Origin: Desulfoscipio gibsoniae DSM 7213 | GTDB lineage: Bacteria > Bacillota > Desulfotomaculia > Desulfotomaculales > Desulfallaceae | DNA: 64,000 nucleotides | Assembly (NCBI RefSeq): GCF_000233715.2 | Contig: NC_021184.1 | Location: forward strand, 3,951,486 to 4,015,485 | Direction of reading: 5' to 3' | In this document: positions 55,627 through 64,000 of the stretch, piece after piece | Layout: every line of letters starts with the position of its first letter | Numbering within the stretch: the first letter of the stretch is position 1 | The notes under the pieces: generated by a model | Database searches by the model: none | What the model was told of the DNA's origin: nothing | What the model saw: only the letters and a program-made list of their open reading frames with translations | Program-made: the position numbers and the translations under genes

Positions 55627-56085
55627 TTAGTAATACATAGGTACGGCCGCCAGTGCGCAGCCTACTTTTTCCACCCGGTGTTCTACTGCGGCAATTTTAA
55701 TATCCTTTAACTCCATCCCCCGCGACGCAAAGGCTTCCCGGAGCATGGACTCAATTTTGGCCGCCGCCTCATCACGGCTGCAGCGCCCGGCAAATTCCAT
55801 GATCACACCAAATGTATCTGCAGAAAATCCTACTCCCACCGCAGCGGCAATCAGCTCGCCGGGCACTTCACTGCAAATAAATCCGTAAGCGGTGGGCACC
55901 AGTGAGCCGGGGGGAATAATCAAATCGGGATCATATTCCGCAGCCGGGGGCAATATACTGCTTACTTTGAGTAAATTTATATTACCTATTTTGCCTGCCA
56001 GCAAGGCATTATCAAAAGCGGTCAGTTCGCTGTGGCCTTCCGCAGCAGCAGCCGTTAAAAAAAACTTTTTTGGGGTAGGTAACAT
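55627..56085 (-). CDS. pdaD: pyruvoyl-dependent arginine decarboxylase
   Basis: 152 residues from the ATG at 56085, with GGAAGGGG upstream. The self-processing site lies in LLKVSSILPP, where cleavage before the second serine generates the pyruvoyl group. Later motifs: LVPTAYGFICSEVPGELIAA and GVGFSADTFGVIMEFAG. It decarboxylates arginine to agmatine. First gene of pdaD-speE-speB. Confidence 0.92.
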   Translation of the reverse strand: MLPTPKKFFLTAAAAEGHSELTAFDNALLAGKIGNINLLKVSSILPPAAEYDPDLIIPPGSLVPTAYGFICSEVPGELIAAAVGVGFSADTFGVIMEFAGRCSRDEAAAKIESMLREAFASRGMELKDIKIAAVEHRVEKVGCALAAVPMYY

Positions 56086-56260
56086 GATCATAATCCCCTT
56101 CCAATACTTATTTTGCAAAATAACAAAGATTATTATATCAAACCCTGGAAAAAAATAAACTATTATTCTACATTTATCGTTATTTTAACGACAGCGCATA
56201 TAATCCGGAACGGCGTGGCAAATTAAAAAAGAATATTGGCAAAAGGAGGTTTTTTATAAT

Positions 56261-56734
56261 ATGAAAACAGTTTTAAGTACTTTCCCCAACCGGGATGCAG
56301 CTGAAAAAGCGGTGGCTGAACTGCGCCAAAAGGGGTTTGACAAAGACATATCCATCGTGGCCAAGGACGACCAGAACAGAGAAAAAAACCAGTTCACCAC
56401 TATGGGCACGGATAACGTTTCAGATGGTGCCACCACCGGCGGGGTGCTGGGCGGACTGGCCGGACTGGCCGTTGGTGCCGGGGCGCTGGCTATCCCGGGC
56501 ATTGGGCCGCTGATTGCCGCCGGTCCCATTGCCGGGCTGCTCTCCGGTGCCGCCACCGGTGGCATTGCCGGCGGTTTGGTGGACTATGGCATCCCCCAGG
56601 AGCGCAGCAAGTTTTATGAGGACAGGGTAAAGCAGGGTAATATTTTAGTAACCATCCGCACCGACGACAGCCGTATCAACGAAGCTGCTGACACGCTAAG
56701 ACGCTTTGGGGCCCAGGATGTAGAGACTCACTAA
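56261..56734 (+). CDS. general stress protein with glycine-zipper
   Basis: 157 residues. The N-terminal YflT/GSP17M-like domain is MKTVLSTFPNRDAAEKAVAE; the middle (55-110) is a glycine/alanine-rich zipper (GGLAGLAVGAGALAIPGIGP) that may insert in membranes; the C-terminal part (ILVTIRTDDSRINEAADTL) repeats the alpha-beta fold. AAAGGAGG ribosome site. Exact role unknown. Confidence 0.75.
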   Translation: MKTVLSTFPNRDAAEKAVAELRQKGFDKDISIVAKDDQNREKNQFTTMGTDNVSDGATTGGVLGGLAGLAVGAGALAIPGIGPLIAAGPIAGLLSGAATGGIAGGLVDYGIPQERSKFYEDRVKQGNILVTIRTDDSRINEAADTLRRFGAQDVETH

Positions 56735-56753
56735 CAAAGTGCCGGGCACTAAT

Positions 56754-56785
56754 AACCGGGGATAGAATTCTATCTATCCCCGGTT
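56754..56785 (+). terminator. terminator of the stress-protein gene
   Basis: AACCGGGGATAG-N8-CTATCCCCGGTT followed by TTACTTTTT. Confidence 0.8.
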
Positions 56786-56824
56786 TTACTTTTTAAACTC
56801 CAACGATCATTTAGTCACACCCAC

Positions 56825-57685
56825 TCAGGTTTCACCCATCGCCTCATAAATTTGCCGGTAATATAGAGCATCTTCAGCCTGCCGCCCGGAGGACTCGCAG
56901 ATTATTGTCGGGGTCATTTTCTTCTCCCAAATCAGCCTCGCCAGGTGTAAAAAATCCGGGCCATACCCTTCATCCAATGTAGTGCGGTGACGGCGTTCCC
57001 CCGCCCGGGTGAATTCAATTGGACTGAAATGTATATGAAGGTTTTTTATAACGTCGGCACCCAGTACCTCCTCAATCCGATCCAGCACCGCCATAAAACT
57101 GGCCTCATCCTTCAAGGCGCCAGCCCCGGCGGCATGCAGGTGACCGAAATCAACCGCCGGTACCACCCTTTCCCCCACGGTGCACAGTTCCAGAATTTCA
57201 TCCAGGTTGCCCAGCTGGGCCGGTTTACCCATGGTTTCCGGTGCCACCGCAATAGCACTCAACCCCTCGTCCCCGGCCACATCAAGTAATTCAGCCAGGT
57301 TTTCTTTAGCGCGGCGCAGTGCCGCGAGACGGTCATTTCCCACTTTGCCCCCGGGATGCATGACCACGGTCCTGGCCCCCATCCAACTGGCGGCACGCAG
57401 CGCATCCAGGAAGTGCTTGCGGGTTTTTTCCCTAATTAACTGGTCAGAGCTGCCCAGACTGATGTAATATGGAGCGTGAATGCTTAAGGCAATATTATGC
57501 TTCCGGGCCGCCTCACCCAATTTGGCAGCGGTTGGTTCCTTTATATGTACCCCCCGGACGCACTGGTATTCATAAGCATTGAGCCCCATACCGGCCAGCC
57601 ACCCGGGCATATCCAGCGATGACTTAAAGCCTGCCGCGTAAAACGAATCGGCGTTTCCCGCCGGACCGAATCGCACCTGTTCCAT
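56825..57685 (-). CDS. endonuclease IV-like TIM-barrel protein
   Basis: 286 residues of the AP endonuclease 2 superfamily: IALSIHAPYYISL, ARTVVMHPGGKVG, AVAPETMGKPAQLGN, VVPAVDFGHLHAAGAG, NLHIHFSPIEF and the final TIICESSG. These hold the histidines, aspartate and glutamates of the three-zinc site. It is probably a DNA-repair endonuclease acting at abasic sites, though sugar-isomerase relatives share the fold. Confidence 0.8.
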   Translation of the reverse strand: MEQVRFGPAGNADSFYAAGFKSSLDMPGWLAGMGLNAYEYQCVRGVHIKEPTAAKLGEAARKHNIALSIHAPYYISLGSSDQLIREKTRKHFLDALRAASWMGARTVVMHPGGKVGNDRLAALRRAKENLAELLDVAGDEGLSAIAVAPETMGKPAQLGNLDEILELCTVGERVVPAVDFGHLHAAGAGALKDEASFMAVLDRIEEVLGADVIKNLHIHFSPIEFTRAGERRHRTTLDEGYGPDFLHLARLIWEKKMTPTIICESSGRQAEDALYYRQIYEAMGET

Positions 57686-57994
57686 ATTCCCGTTCCTTTC
57701 TTTATCGAAATTTCTCTATCCAACATTAAGCCGGCTAAAAAATAAGTAGATAAGCCATAATAGCATGATTATTTTACCATACTTATCACCTGCTGCTTCA
57801 ACGCGAAAAAAGAATTGAATAATGCCAATGGCGAGCAAGAAACTTACCTAATGACAGATTCCCGCCACCTGGCAGTTTAGCTTATTACTGAAAATAAATA
57901 ATAATATTCATGTAATAAAAAAGGAAATTTTAATAATTTACAGTAATTGTTTATTATGGATAATTACTGAAACTAATACATGGGGGAATGTAGC

Positions 57995-59599
57995 ATGACA
58001 AGGTCTTTGCAAGTACTTATGATTTGCCTGGTTTGTCTATTGGCTGTGGCCATATTGATACAGTCCAAAACAATAAATAATGAAGGGCCTATCGCAGGAC
58101 AGGCCTCCGACAATGATACCGCCGGGTCAACTGGCCCAACCATTAGCATTGCCCAGGAGTACACCGTAAACACACTGGACCCGGCAGACGCCACCGACAC
58201 TGGGTCTATTCGTTTAATCGCCAACATTTTTGAAGGGCTGGTGCGGTTTAAACCGGGCACCGCTAAAATCGAACCCTGCCTTGCCCAATCCTGGAAAATT
58301 TCAAAGGATGGGTTAATCTACACCTTCGACCTGCGCCGGGGTGTCAGTTTTCACGACGGCACTGCTCTGGATGCATCGGCAGTACAGTATAGCGTACAAA
58401 AACAATTGGCTAAGCAAAATGATGGGCCCACCACCTATGCTGATGTTGTGTACGGGCCGCTGGATAAAGTTAAAGTTATTGACCAGCATACTATCGAGTT
58501 TCATTTAAAATATCCCTATGCGCCGTTTTTAAACAATTTAGCCATGCCCATGGCAGCACCAGTGGTCAGCCCGGCGGCGTCACGCCTGAACACTGGCAAA
58601 TTCGGGGCTCACCCGGTGGGAACCGGGCCCTTTGTCTATGCCGGGGAAAAGAACGGCGGCTTAGTTCTAAAGGCCAACCAGGATTACTGGGGTACACCAC
58701 CGGCGGCGGGGGAAATATTGTTTTTAAGTGAACCCGGGGCTGATCAAAGGGTGCAGAAACTGCTTGGCGGTCATATTGATATTGCCCTCGATTTAACATT
58801 TGCCCAAACGGCCCAATTGCGTTTCAAGGGATACCCAGTGCTGCGGGCCACCGGCCTTGACATCGGCTATCTGGGTTTTTATAGCGACCGGCGGCCGTTT
58901 AACCAGGCGGCCGTGCGCCAGGCGGTAGCCCTATCACTGGATCGTAAGGATATTTTAGAAAAACTCTGGCCCCAGGAAACACGCCCCGCCCTCGGGCCGC
59001 TGCCCCCCACAGTACTGGGTTACGACGAAAGTATAACCCAGATTGGCTATGCACCCGATAAGGCCAGCCGGCTGCTTAAAGAAGCCGGGTATGCCGAGGG
59101 ACTGTCCTTCACCCTGATTACCTATCAGAATAAGCGGCCCTATAGCCCGGGAGGTGGCCAGGTTCTGGCCGAGGCACTGGCCCGGTCGCTGGGCGAGCAT
59201 GGGATCACCGTAAAAGTGCAGGCCTATCCCTGGCAGCAATTCAAGCAAGCCTTAAATAAGCGGGAGGGGGACGCCTTTTTGTACGGCTGGATCAGCGACA
59301 ACGGCGACCCGGATAATTTTTTATACACCCTGCTGGCGGAAAATCAGATAGCAAGCGGGCTAAATATCACTCACTATCACAACGAAGAGCTGGAAACAAT
59401 GCTGTTGAGCGGTCGCCATACCAATGATCCGGACACCAGGCAGCATATTTACCGCCAGGCCCAACAGATCATCAACAAGGACGTACCATGGCTGGTACTC
59501 AGTCACAGTCTTCATCACGCCGCTACCTCCCCCGGGCTTCAGGGTTTTCTACTGAGCCCCACGAATTGGCCTGTTTTTACCGGGGTTAGTAAATTTTAA
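57995..59599 (+). CDS. ABC transporter solute-binding protein, family 5 (oligopeptide/nickel type)
   Basis: 534 residues from the ATG at 57995 (GGGGGAA upstream). Hydrophobic N-terminal anchor (VLMICLVCLLAVAILI) without a clear lipobox, then the SBP_bac_5 domain: TLDPADATDTGSIRLIANIF, GLIYTFDLRRGVSFHDG, VGTGPFVY, RQAVALSLDRKDIL, and the C-terminal QAQQIINKDVPWLVLSH. It binds peptides or related solutes outside the membrane. No permease or ATPase gene lies adjacent, so it would work with components encoded elsewhere. Confidence 0.88.
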   Translation: MTRSLQVLMICLVCLLAVAILIQSKTINNEGPIAGQASDNDTAGSTGPTISIAQEYTVNTLDPADATDTGSIRLIANIFEGLVRFKPGTAKIEPCLAQSWKISKDGLIYTFDLRRGVSFHDGTALDASAVQYSVQKQLAKQNDGPTTYADVVYGPLDKVKVIDQHTIEFHLKYPYAPFLNNLAMPMAAPVVSPAASRLNTGKFGAHPVGTGPFVYAGEKNGGLVLKANQDYWGTPPAAGEILFLSEPGADQRVQKLLGGHIDIALDLTFAQTAQLRFKGYPVLRATGLDIGYLGFYSDRRPFNQAAVRQAVALSLDRKDILEKLWPQETRPALGPLPPTVLGYDESITQIGYAPDKASRLLKEAGYAEGLSFTLITYQNKRPYSPGGGQVLAEALARSLGEHGITVKVQAYPWQQFKQALNKREGDAFLYGWISDNGDPDNFLYTLLAENQIASGLNITHYHNEELETMLLSGRHTNDPDTRQHIYRQAQQIINKDVPWLVLSHSLHHAATSPGLQGFLLSPTNWPVFTGVSKF

Positions 59600-59842
59600 C
59601 AATCTGCATGTAAACATAGTTTAACGCCTGTTAATATAAACCGCGCGGCTACTGCCCTGGCACAGCATCCACTTCCAGGGCAGTAAAATAAGTCGCCAAA
59701 CACTGCTGATCAACACAGGCTTTTAGGAGTGTTAAAGCGCTGCGTCTGAAATATTCCATTAACTTCCTTAAATATTAGTAGAATTTTGGCACATAATATG
59801 CCTGAAAGATTTTAAACAAAACAATTCCAAGGGGGTAAGTTA

Positions 59843-60505
59843 ATGGATCAGATTTATCAACTGCAACAGCAAATTCAAAGGTTACGCCAGGAAGTCAACA
59901 ATATTTCCCAAATGACTTCCCAACTGCAGCAGTTTGAGCAGAACAATGCTGCCCAACTGCAGCGTTTACAGCAGCACGAGGTAAATGCTACCCAGCAACT
60001 GCAAAGAATTCAGCAAATTTGCGGACAAATCAATAATGACTTGAACAGTGTCAGCAGTGCGGCTCAGCAGGCCAGCCAGTCCATGGCGCAAAACTTTTCC
60101 CAATTCGGCACGGGCGGTTACGGCCAGCAATTCGGCACCTTCGGCAACCAGTTTGCCCCCGGGCAAACTACCGGCATGTTTGGCACAGGCCAGCATTATC
60201 AGCCCAACTATATTTCCAGCACGCCATTTCAACAGCAGCGCTTCGGCAGCCAGTACACCAGCGGCTATGCACCTATGCAATCGGGTTATGCACAAAGCTA
60301 TAACCAATCCTTCGGCAGTTATGCTTCGCCAGGCCAGTTAAGTAATACCCAGGGTTATGGCAACCAAATGCAAAACCAGAGCTTTGCGGAGAACCAGCAA
60401 ATCAGCCAACAGGCTCAACAAGCGCTGGCCAACCGGATGAACCAAAACCTGTCCAACTTAAATAATCAGTTCTCCGCATCAGCATATAATCAAACCGGTT
60501 TCTAA
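59843..60505 (+). CDS. Q/N-rich low-complexity protein with N-terminal coiled coil
   Basis: 220 residues. Residues 1-60 form a glutamine-rich coiled coil (QIYQLQQQIQRLRQEVNNIS). Residues 85-180 are a disordered repeat of F/Y-G-Q-S-N motifs (FGTGGYGQQFGTFGNQF). No recognisable domain. GGGGG ribosome site. Composition recalls spore-coat or condensate-forming proteins, but no function is assigned. Confidence 0.7.
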   Translation: MDQIYQLQQQIQRLRQEVNNISQMTSQLQQFEQNNAAQLQRLQQHEVNATQQLQRIQQICGQINNDLNSVSSAAQQASQSMAQNFSQFGTGGYGQQFGTFGNQFAPGQTTGMFGTGQHYQPNYISSTPFQQQRFGSQYTSGYAPMQSGYAQSYNQSFGSYASPGQLSNTQGYGNQMQNQSFAENQQISQQAQQALANRMNQNLSNLNNQFSASAYNQTGF

Positions 60506-60623
60506 GCCGTACCGTTACAAAGCTCGGCATTTTAGCCGGTGACTGAATCATGTCTTATATGGGCAGCTTCACGCGGACGAAACTAAATAAGGCAGGCAAT
60601 ACGACACATATGTCAAGGTTAAA

Positions 60624-60652
60624 CCGGAGGACCCGCTATGCGGGTCCTCCGG
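60624..60652 (+). terminator. terminator-like hairpin after the Q/N-rich gene
   Basis: CCGGAGGACCCGC-TAT-GCGGGTCCTCCGG, 13-bp perfect stem, followed by CTTTGATC. Confidence 0.65.
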
Positions 60653-60867
60653 CTTTGATCATTATATAATACCAATCAATGTAGCGCAAAGGCGGCAAAA
60701 CGGCTGTTGACATGTCCCGTCTAATATAAACATAGTATTATACTGCACAGAGATAACCTAAGAGATTTTTCAACGTTATCCTATTTAAATAGACAAATAT
60801 ATCCCCTTAACATATTTTACCTATTAATTTATAATATGGTAAAGGCATATTGGGGGGGTAAAAGACT

Positions 60868-61110
60868 TTGGCCAAAATAATCAAAGAGGGCGCATCTTAC
60901 AGCCAACGTGAAGTTGTGGACTTGCTCGTGGAGTTTTCCGCGTTTAAGGATCGGGTAGAAAAAAAGTTCAAGATACTGGCCAACGAGCTTGATGGGAAAA
61001 ACAACGAACATGACCTCTGGGTCAACTTATACCTAATTTCCACTGATTATTCGGAGGAAATGCAAAACAAACGTCAAAAACAAACCGAAAATTTACAGAA
61101 AATTTCATAG
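60868..61110 (+). CDS. small charged protein, unknown
   Basis: 80 residues from a TTG behind GGGGGG. Sequence starts MAKIIKEGASYSQREVVDLL and is helical and charged (FKDRVEKKFKILANELDGK), ending QKQTENLQKIS. A terminator follows. Not recognised. Confidence 0.6.
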   Translation: MAKIIKEGASYSQREVVDLLVEFSAFKDRVEKKFKILANELDGKNNEHDLWVNLYLISTDYSEEMQNKRQKQTENLQKIS

Positions 61111-61120
61111 TTTTCCGCAT

Positions 61121-61145
61121 GTCCGGCATTTACCGGACTTTTTTG
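61121..61145 (+). terminator. intrinsic terminator
   Basis: GTCCGG-CATTTA-CCGGAC followed by seven T, just after the small gene at 60868-61110. Confidence 0.8.
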
Positions 61146-61287
61146 TGTTCATTAAGTAAAGCTGTGAAGCCGTCTATGTAGATGGTCACTGGTGATTTTT
61201 ATGTAAATATTTCCATGCAAAACGTATAGAAAACGCTTTCCCGGGCAACCATATTTAATAAATCTAATATTATGGGAGGCGTTACTT

Positions 61288-61464
61288 TTGCAAGGTATTA
61301 CCACCAGTTGGATAGTTATAGGTTTAGGTGTAATCGTTTCTTTGATTGGTTGGTACGTAGGCGGTTACTGGGGAGCCGGCATACTGGGTTTCGGTCTTGC
61401 CCACATACTGCTGGGAGCACTGGACATGTTCAGGCCCACGGTTAGAACCGAGGATCGGCAATAA
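61288..61464 (+). CDS. small membrane protein, unknown
   Basis: 58 residues from a TTG preceded by GGGAGGCG. Two hydrophobic helices: SWIVIGLGVIVSLIGWYVGG and GAGILGFGLAHILLGALDMF, then a polar tail PTVRTEDRQ. This small open frame has a good ribosome site and a terminator after it. Function unknown. Confidence 0.65.
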   Translation: MQGITTSWIVIGLGVIVSLIGWYVGGYWGAGILGFGLAHILLGALDMFRPTVRTEDRQ

Positions 61465-61565
61465 CCCAAGCATCCGTTTATTTGCGTAACCACTGGCATG
61501 AGCCAGCGGCCTTTAAACAAGCCAGAGCCATGCCCTTACAATCTCCTTTCGAACATTTGTGCAAC

Positions 61566-61608
61566 AAAAAAAAAGCGACGAACCGCTTGAGCGGATTATC
61601 GCTTTTTT
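61566..61608. terminator. bidirectional terminator
   Basis: AAAAAAGCGA pairs with TCGCTTTTTT around an inner CCGC-TTGA-GCGG hairpin; T-rich on both strands. Confidence 0.8.
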
Positions 61609-61685
61609 CATTTGCCGGGCTGTATGAATGATATTTCCACCAATCATTTATTTTCCTGCACTGGCAAATATTAAATTGACCATAT

Positions 61686-62132
61686 TTGCATAACCCGTCC
61701 GCACGCGTACAAAATATAACTATGTTTACCAGGTTTATTATTTACGGACTTTTGGGTTGGAATATGGAAATACTCTTTACCGGTTTTATGTCCGGGCTGC
61801 ATGGCAATCCCCGCTTAATAGCCCATACTTACCTGTGGATGCTGCCCATCTACGGGCTGGCGGTGTTTCTGGAACCACTGCATAACATTATGCGTCCATT
61901 GCACTGGTACCTGAGGGGCATGATCTGGGTGCTCATCATCTGGACAGTGGAGTTAGTTACGGGAGGGCTGATTCGCGCCATTGTCGGTACCAGCCCCTGG
62001 ATTTACCAGGACGGCTGGCAAATAGCAGGCCTGATCCGCCTGGATATGGCCCCGCTGTGGTTTGTGGCGGGACTGTTATTTGAGCGAATCCATGACCGGT
62101 TGACAAGTGGGGATATATTATCATTTGAGTAA
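61686..62132 (+). CDS. membrane protein, ABC-transporter type IV-like (YvoD family)
   Basis: Up to 148 residues with four transmembrane helices: FIIYGLLGWNMEILFTGFMS, YLWMLPIYGLAVFLEPLHNI, GMIWVLIIWTVELVTGGLIR and IRLDMAPLWFVAGLLFERI. The pattern GW--E---T fits the putative ABC-transporter type IV family (PF06541-like). The start is unclear: TTG 61686 or ATG 61722, neither with a good ribosome site. Function unknown. Confidence 0.6.
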   Translation: MHNPSARVQNITMFTRFIIYGLLGWNMEILFTGFMSGLHGNPRLIAHTYLWMLPIYGLAVFLEPLHNIMRPLHWYLRGMIWVLIIWTVELVTGGLIRAIVGTSPWIYQDGWQIAGLIRLDMAPLWFVAGLLFERIHDRLTSGDILSFE

Positions 62133-62168
62133 AAGCAGCGAGAAAAAAAATTTTCCGGCGGAAGTGCT

Positions 62169-62231
62169 TTGGTGCCAGGTATTGAAGGGTTGAAAATCAA
62201 AGATTTTCAACCCTTCAATACCTGGCACCAA
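62169..62231. repeat. 30-bp perfect inverted repeat with 3-base loop
   Basis: Positions 62169-62198 and 62202-62231 are perfect reverse complements (ends TTGGTGCCAGG/CCTGGCACCAA) around AAA. It lies between convergent genes. No T-run follows on either strand. It resembles a palindromic mobile repeat more than a terminator. Confidence 0.85.
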
Positions 62232-62285
62232 GTCGAACAAGCTCTTATAGTGATTTGTAACCAATGTTTTTGCATGAGCCCTTGA

Positions 62286-62756
62286 TTATCCTGCAACTGT
62301 AGGTTCTGTAAAAAATGTTTCTTCTTGCACATCCTCACGCAGTTCCAGTACCAGTGCTCCCGTAGGGCAAACCTCAACACACACGGGGCGGTCCCGGTCA
62401 TGGCACTGGTCACACTTAATGGCTACCTTGTTTACCACATCCCGTTTAACTGCACCGTACGGGCAGACCATTACGCACATCCAACAACCAACGCAGCGCT
62501 TGCTATCATGCAATACCAGACCGGTTTTGGGATCCCTGGAAATACAACCAACCATGCAGGCATCCAGGCATGGCGGATCCTCGCAATGACGACAGATTTC
62601 TTGGAATTCGTACCGTTCAAAAACATCTTGCCTAATTCTTATAGCCCCCAAACGAGGGTTAGCCGCTCCATTATGATAGACTGAACAAGCGTTGGCACAA
62701 ATCCGGCAACCCGCGCATAAATCCGGTCTAACATATATTTGTTTTTGCCTGGCCAT
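62286..62756 (-). CDS. 4Fe-4S ferredoxin partner of AOR
   Basis: 156 residues with four iron-sulfur cysteine sets: CAGCRICANACSVYH, CRHCEDPPCLDAC, CVGCWMCVMVCPYG and CDQCHDRDRPVCVEVCPTGA. This HycB/DmsB-like electron-transfer protein lies 11 bases downstream of an AOR gene and is probably its electron acceptor subunit. Intact. Confidence 0.9.
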   Translation of the reverse strand: MARQKQIYVRPDLCAGCRICANACSVYHNGAANPRLGAIRIRQDVFERYEFQEICRHCEDPPCLDACMVGCISRDPKTGLVLHDSKRCVGCWMCVMVCPYGAVKRDVVNKVAIKCDQCHDRDRPVCVEVCPTGALVLELREDVQEETFFTEPTVAG

Positions 62757-62767
62757 TATCCCACCCC

Positions 62768-64000
62768 TTAATGTAAATAGTCTCTCAGCTTTTCAAATTC
62801 CGCGACTCTTGCCGGTGTCAGCCTACCATCTGCGGTCCACCCGCGCAGGCTATAGTAATCATCAAGCATTTTATCAAAGCCCTGCCGGTCTATGTGACTG
62901 CCCTTGGCCCTGGCACTGGGCATCGGTTCGTCAAAGTAGCGGGCCGGAAGCGTATCATCCTTTCTGGTAATGCCCTTAACTGTATAATTAATTAGCCTTT
63001 CCATGTCTATTACCCGGCGACCTACTTGTTCAAGTTCTTCTTTATTGAATTCAAGGCCAACAGCCAGTTTGGTTAACTCACAAAAATGGTTATAATTCAA
63101 GTTTCGCGGACTGTTAAACCCCTGGCAGGCAAATTTACATATGCCCATAGAGTCTACAACGGCGTATATATTATCGCTAAAGTAAACCAACCTTCCCTTG
63201 GACGTGTATGACATCGGGTTGGGGTCCACTGGTCCACCGTATATTCTTTCAGTAACATCCGGCGGCAGGTCTAGAATTTCCAGGGTCGGACGACTGCGTA
63301 AATGGTCTGCCCCCCGGGAGGAAGTAGCTATGCCCAGGGAAAATGCTTTAATATAGCGTACATCATGAGGGTCAGACTGGGGTAATCCTTTTACAGCAAT
63401 CAAAAAATCAGCAGTTTCCGGGCCATATTTACTAACCAACCGGCTTCCCTCAGCCAATGTATCTCCAAATCCCCGGCGATATGCTATATCTTCGATCAGC
63501 CGCCTGGCCATCTCGTAATCACCGAACTGTAACGGGTAACCAACGGATTTTTCAGTGATATAGCCTTTTTCAAACAGCTCAATTGCCCATGCAATGTAGG
63601 TACCCAAGGAGGATACGTCGAGGCCCAGGTCATTGGCAATATTATTTAAATCAATCATCTGGTAAGTATCCGCCACACCAATGTTGGCGCCAAGCATTAC
63701 TTCGGTGGTATATTCCGGTCCTTCACCACCAAGTTTGTTACGGTGGCGGCAGTGTATGATACAACCATAACAGGAAAGCATTTTGTCGACATATTTGTGT
63801 ATTTTTTCTGCATTAAGGGTATCATAGAAAACTGTTTGCTGGCTGTTATGAGTACGAATTGCCCCCAGGTAATTGGATACATCATAAAGTAAAGGCGTAC
63901 CAACGCGCCCCAGCACCTGCGTCACTTTGGACTTTTTCAAATAGTTCCGCAATTCAATATATTTATTGATCATGCCCTTGGGGTCGGCAATGGGCAGACC
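62768..64000 (-). CDS. aldehyde ferredoxin oxidoreductase, C-terminal part (runs off window)
   Basis: The frame is open to the window edge (GLPIADPKGMINKY... at the start). About 410 residues are visible. Cluster cysteines lie in SCYGCIIHCRH, with a late cysteine pair region (MGICKFACQGF); pterin and domain motifs include GDYEMARRLIEDIAYRRGFG, GADHLRSRPT and DDYYSLRGW at the end. It differs clearly from the AOR at 24522 and is paired with a ferredoxin subunit. Confidence 0.9.
   Translation of the reverse strand, partial: GLPIADPKGMINKYIELRNYLKKSKVTQVLGRVGTPLLYDVSNYLGAIRTHNSQQTVFYDTLNAEKIHKYVDKMLSCYGCIIHCRHRNKLGGEGPEYTTEVMLGANIGVADTYQMIDLNNIANDLGLDVSSLGTYIAWAIELFEKGYITEKSVGYPLQFGDYEMARRLIEDIAYRRGFGDTLAEGSRLVSKYGPETADFLIAVKGLPQSDPHDVRYIKAFSLGIATSSRGADHLRSRPTLEILDLPPDVTERIYGGPVDPNPMSYTSKGRLVYFSDNIYAVVDSMGICKFACQGFNSPRNLNYNHFCELTKLAVGLEFNKEELEQVGRRVIDMERLINYTVKGITRKDDTLPARYFDEPMPSARAKGSHIDRQGFDKMLDDYYSLRGWTADGRLTPARVAEFEKLRDYLH

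Overview
The window looks like a Gram-positive anaerobe of the Desulfotomaculum/Pelotomaculum type (Peptococcaceae). The evidence is low-to-mid GC DNA with TTG/GTG starts behind strong GGAGG ribosome sites, a bacterial split pyrrolysine system (separate pylSc and pylSn), sigma-54 activators, several tungsten aldehyde ferredoxin oxidoreductases, corrinoid methyl-transfer proteins, pyruvoyl arginine decarboxylase and many decaying genes and insertion sequences. This placement is inferred from gene content only.

Positions 1-15.7 kb hold a fermentation/methylamine locus, almost all on the minus strand: a hydantoinase N-terminus, an AmiS/UreI-like channel with a sigma-54 promoter, a broken class III aminotransferase, a cysteine desulfurase, a frameshifted TusE/DsrC protein, a Mop-type molybdenum aldehyde oxidoreductase, a GabT aminotransferase, a broken tungsten AOR carrying an in-frame amber codon, and mtbC-mtbB. 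mtbB (dimethylamine methyltransferase) has an in-frame TAG at codon 350, the pyrrolysine position. A degenerate sigma-54 activator follows. 15.2-20.3 kb is a graveyard: permease, oxidase, recombinase, betaine-binding and ferredoxin-oxidoreductase remnants, a frameshifted malic enzyme and an IS110 copy.

Positions 20.3-33.8 kb encode the pyrrolysine machinery in two pieces: pylSc-pylD-pylT plus a sigma-54 activator, and pylB-pylC-pylSn-mtgA. Between them lie an intact AOR, a second GabT with an in-frame TGA, and corrinoid-activator and corrinoid-protein remnants. MtbB, MtbC and MtgA would move methyl groups from dimethylamine through a corrinoid protein to tetrahydrofolate. The mtbB promoter and the pylB-side promoter share one design: a sigma-54 -24/-12 element with clustered AATGAAA-NN-TTTCATT palindromes 50-190 bp upstream. 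The same enhancer-binding protein therefore probably controls both.

Positions 34.4-49.5 kb look like a defence island next to tRNA-Cys, bracketed by two 65-bp near-identical repeats containing the tRNA 3' end and its terminator. It holds an IS5-type element, a Wadjet (JetABCD) SMC anti-plasmid system whose jetA is split by a 4.6-kb IS21-like transposon carrying an unusual ParB-like gene, and a GNAT toxin-antitoxin pair. An IS1634-type element with an 86-bp target duplication follows tRNA-Cys.

Positions 51.8-64 kb are ordinary chromosome: a subtilase, tRNA-Asp/Phe/Gly, a compact polyamine operon (pyruvoyl arginine decarboxylase, spermidine synthase, agmatinase), a stress protein, an endonuclease IV-like protein, a peptide-binding protein, a Q/N-rich protein, small membrane proteins, and a third AOR with its four-cluster ferredoxin partner running off the window end.
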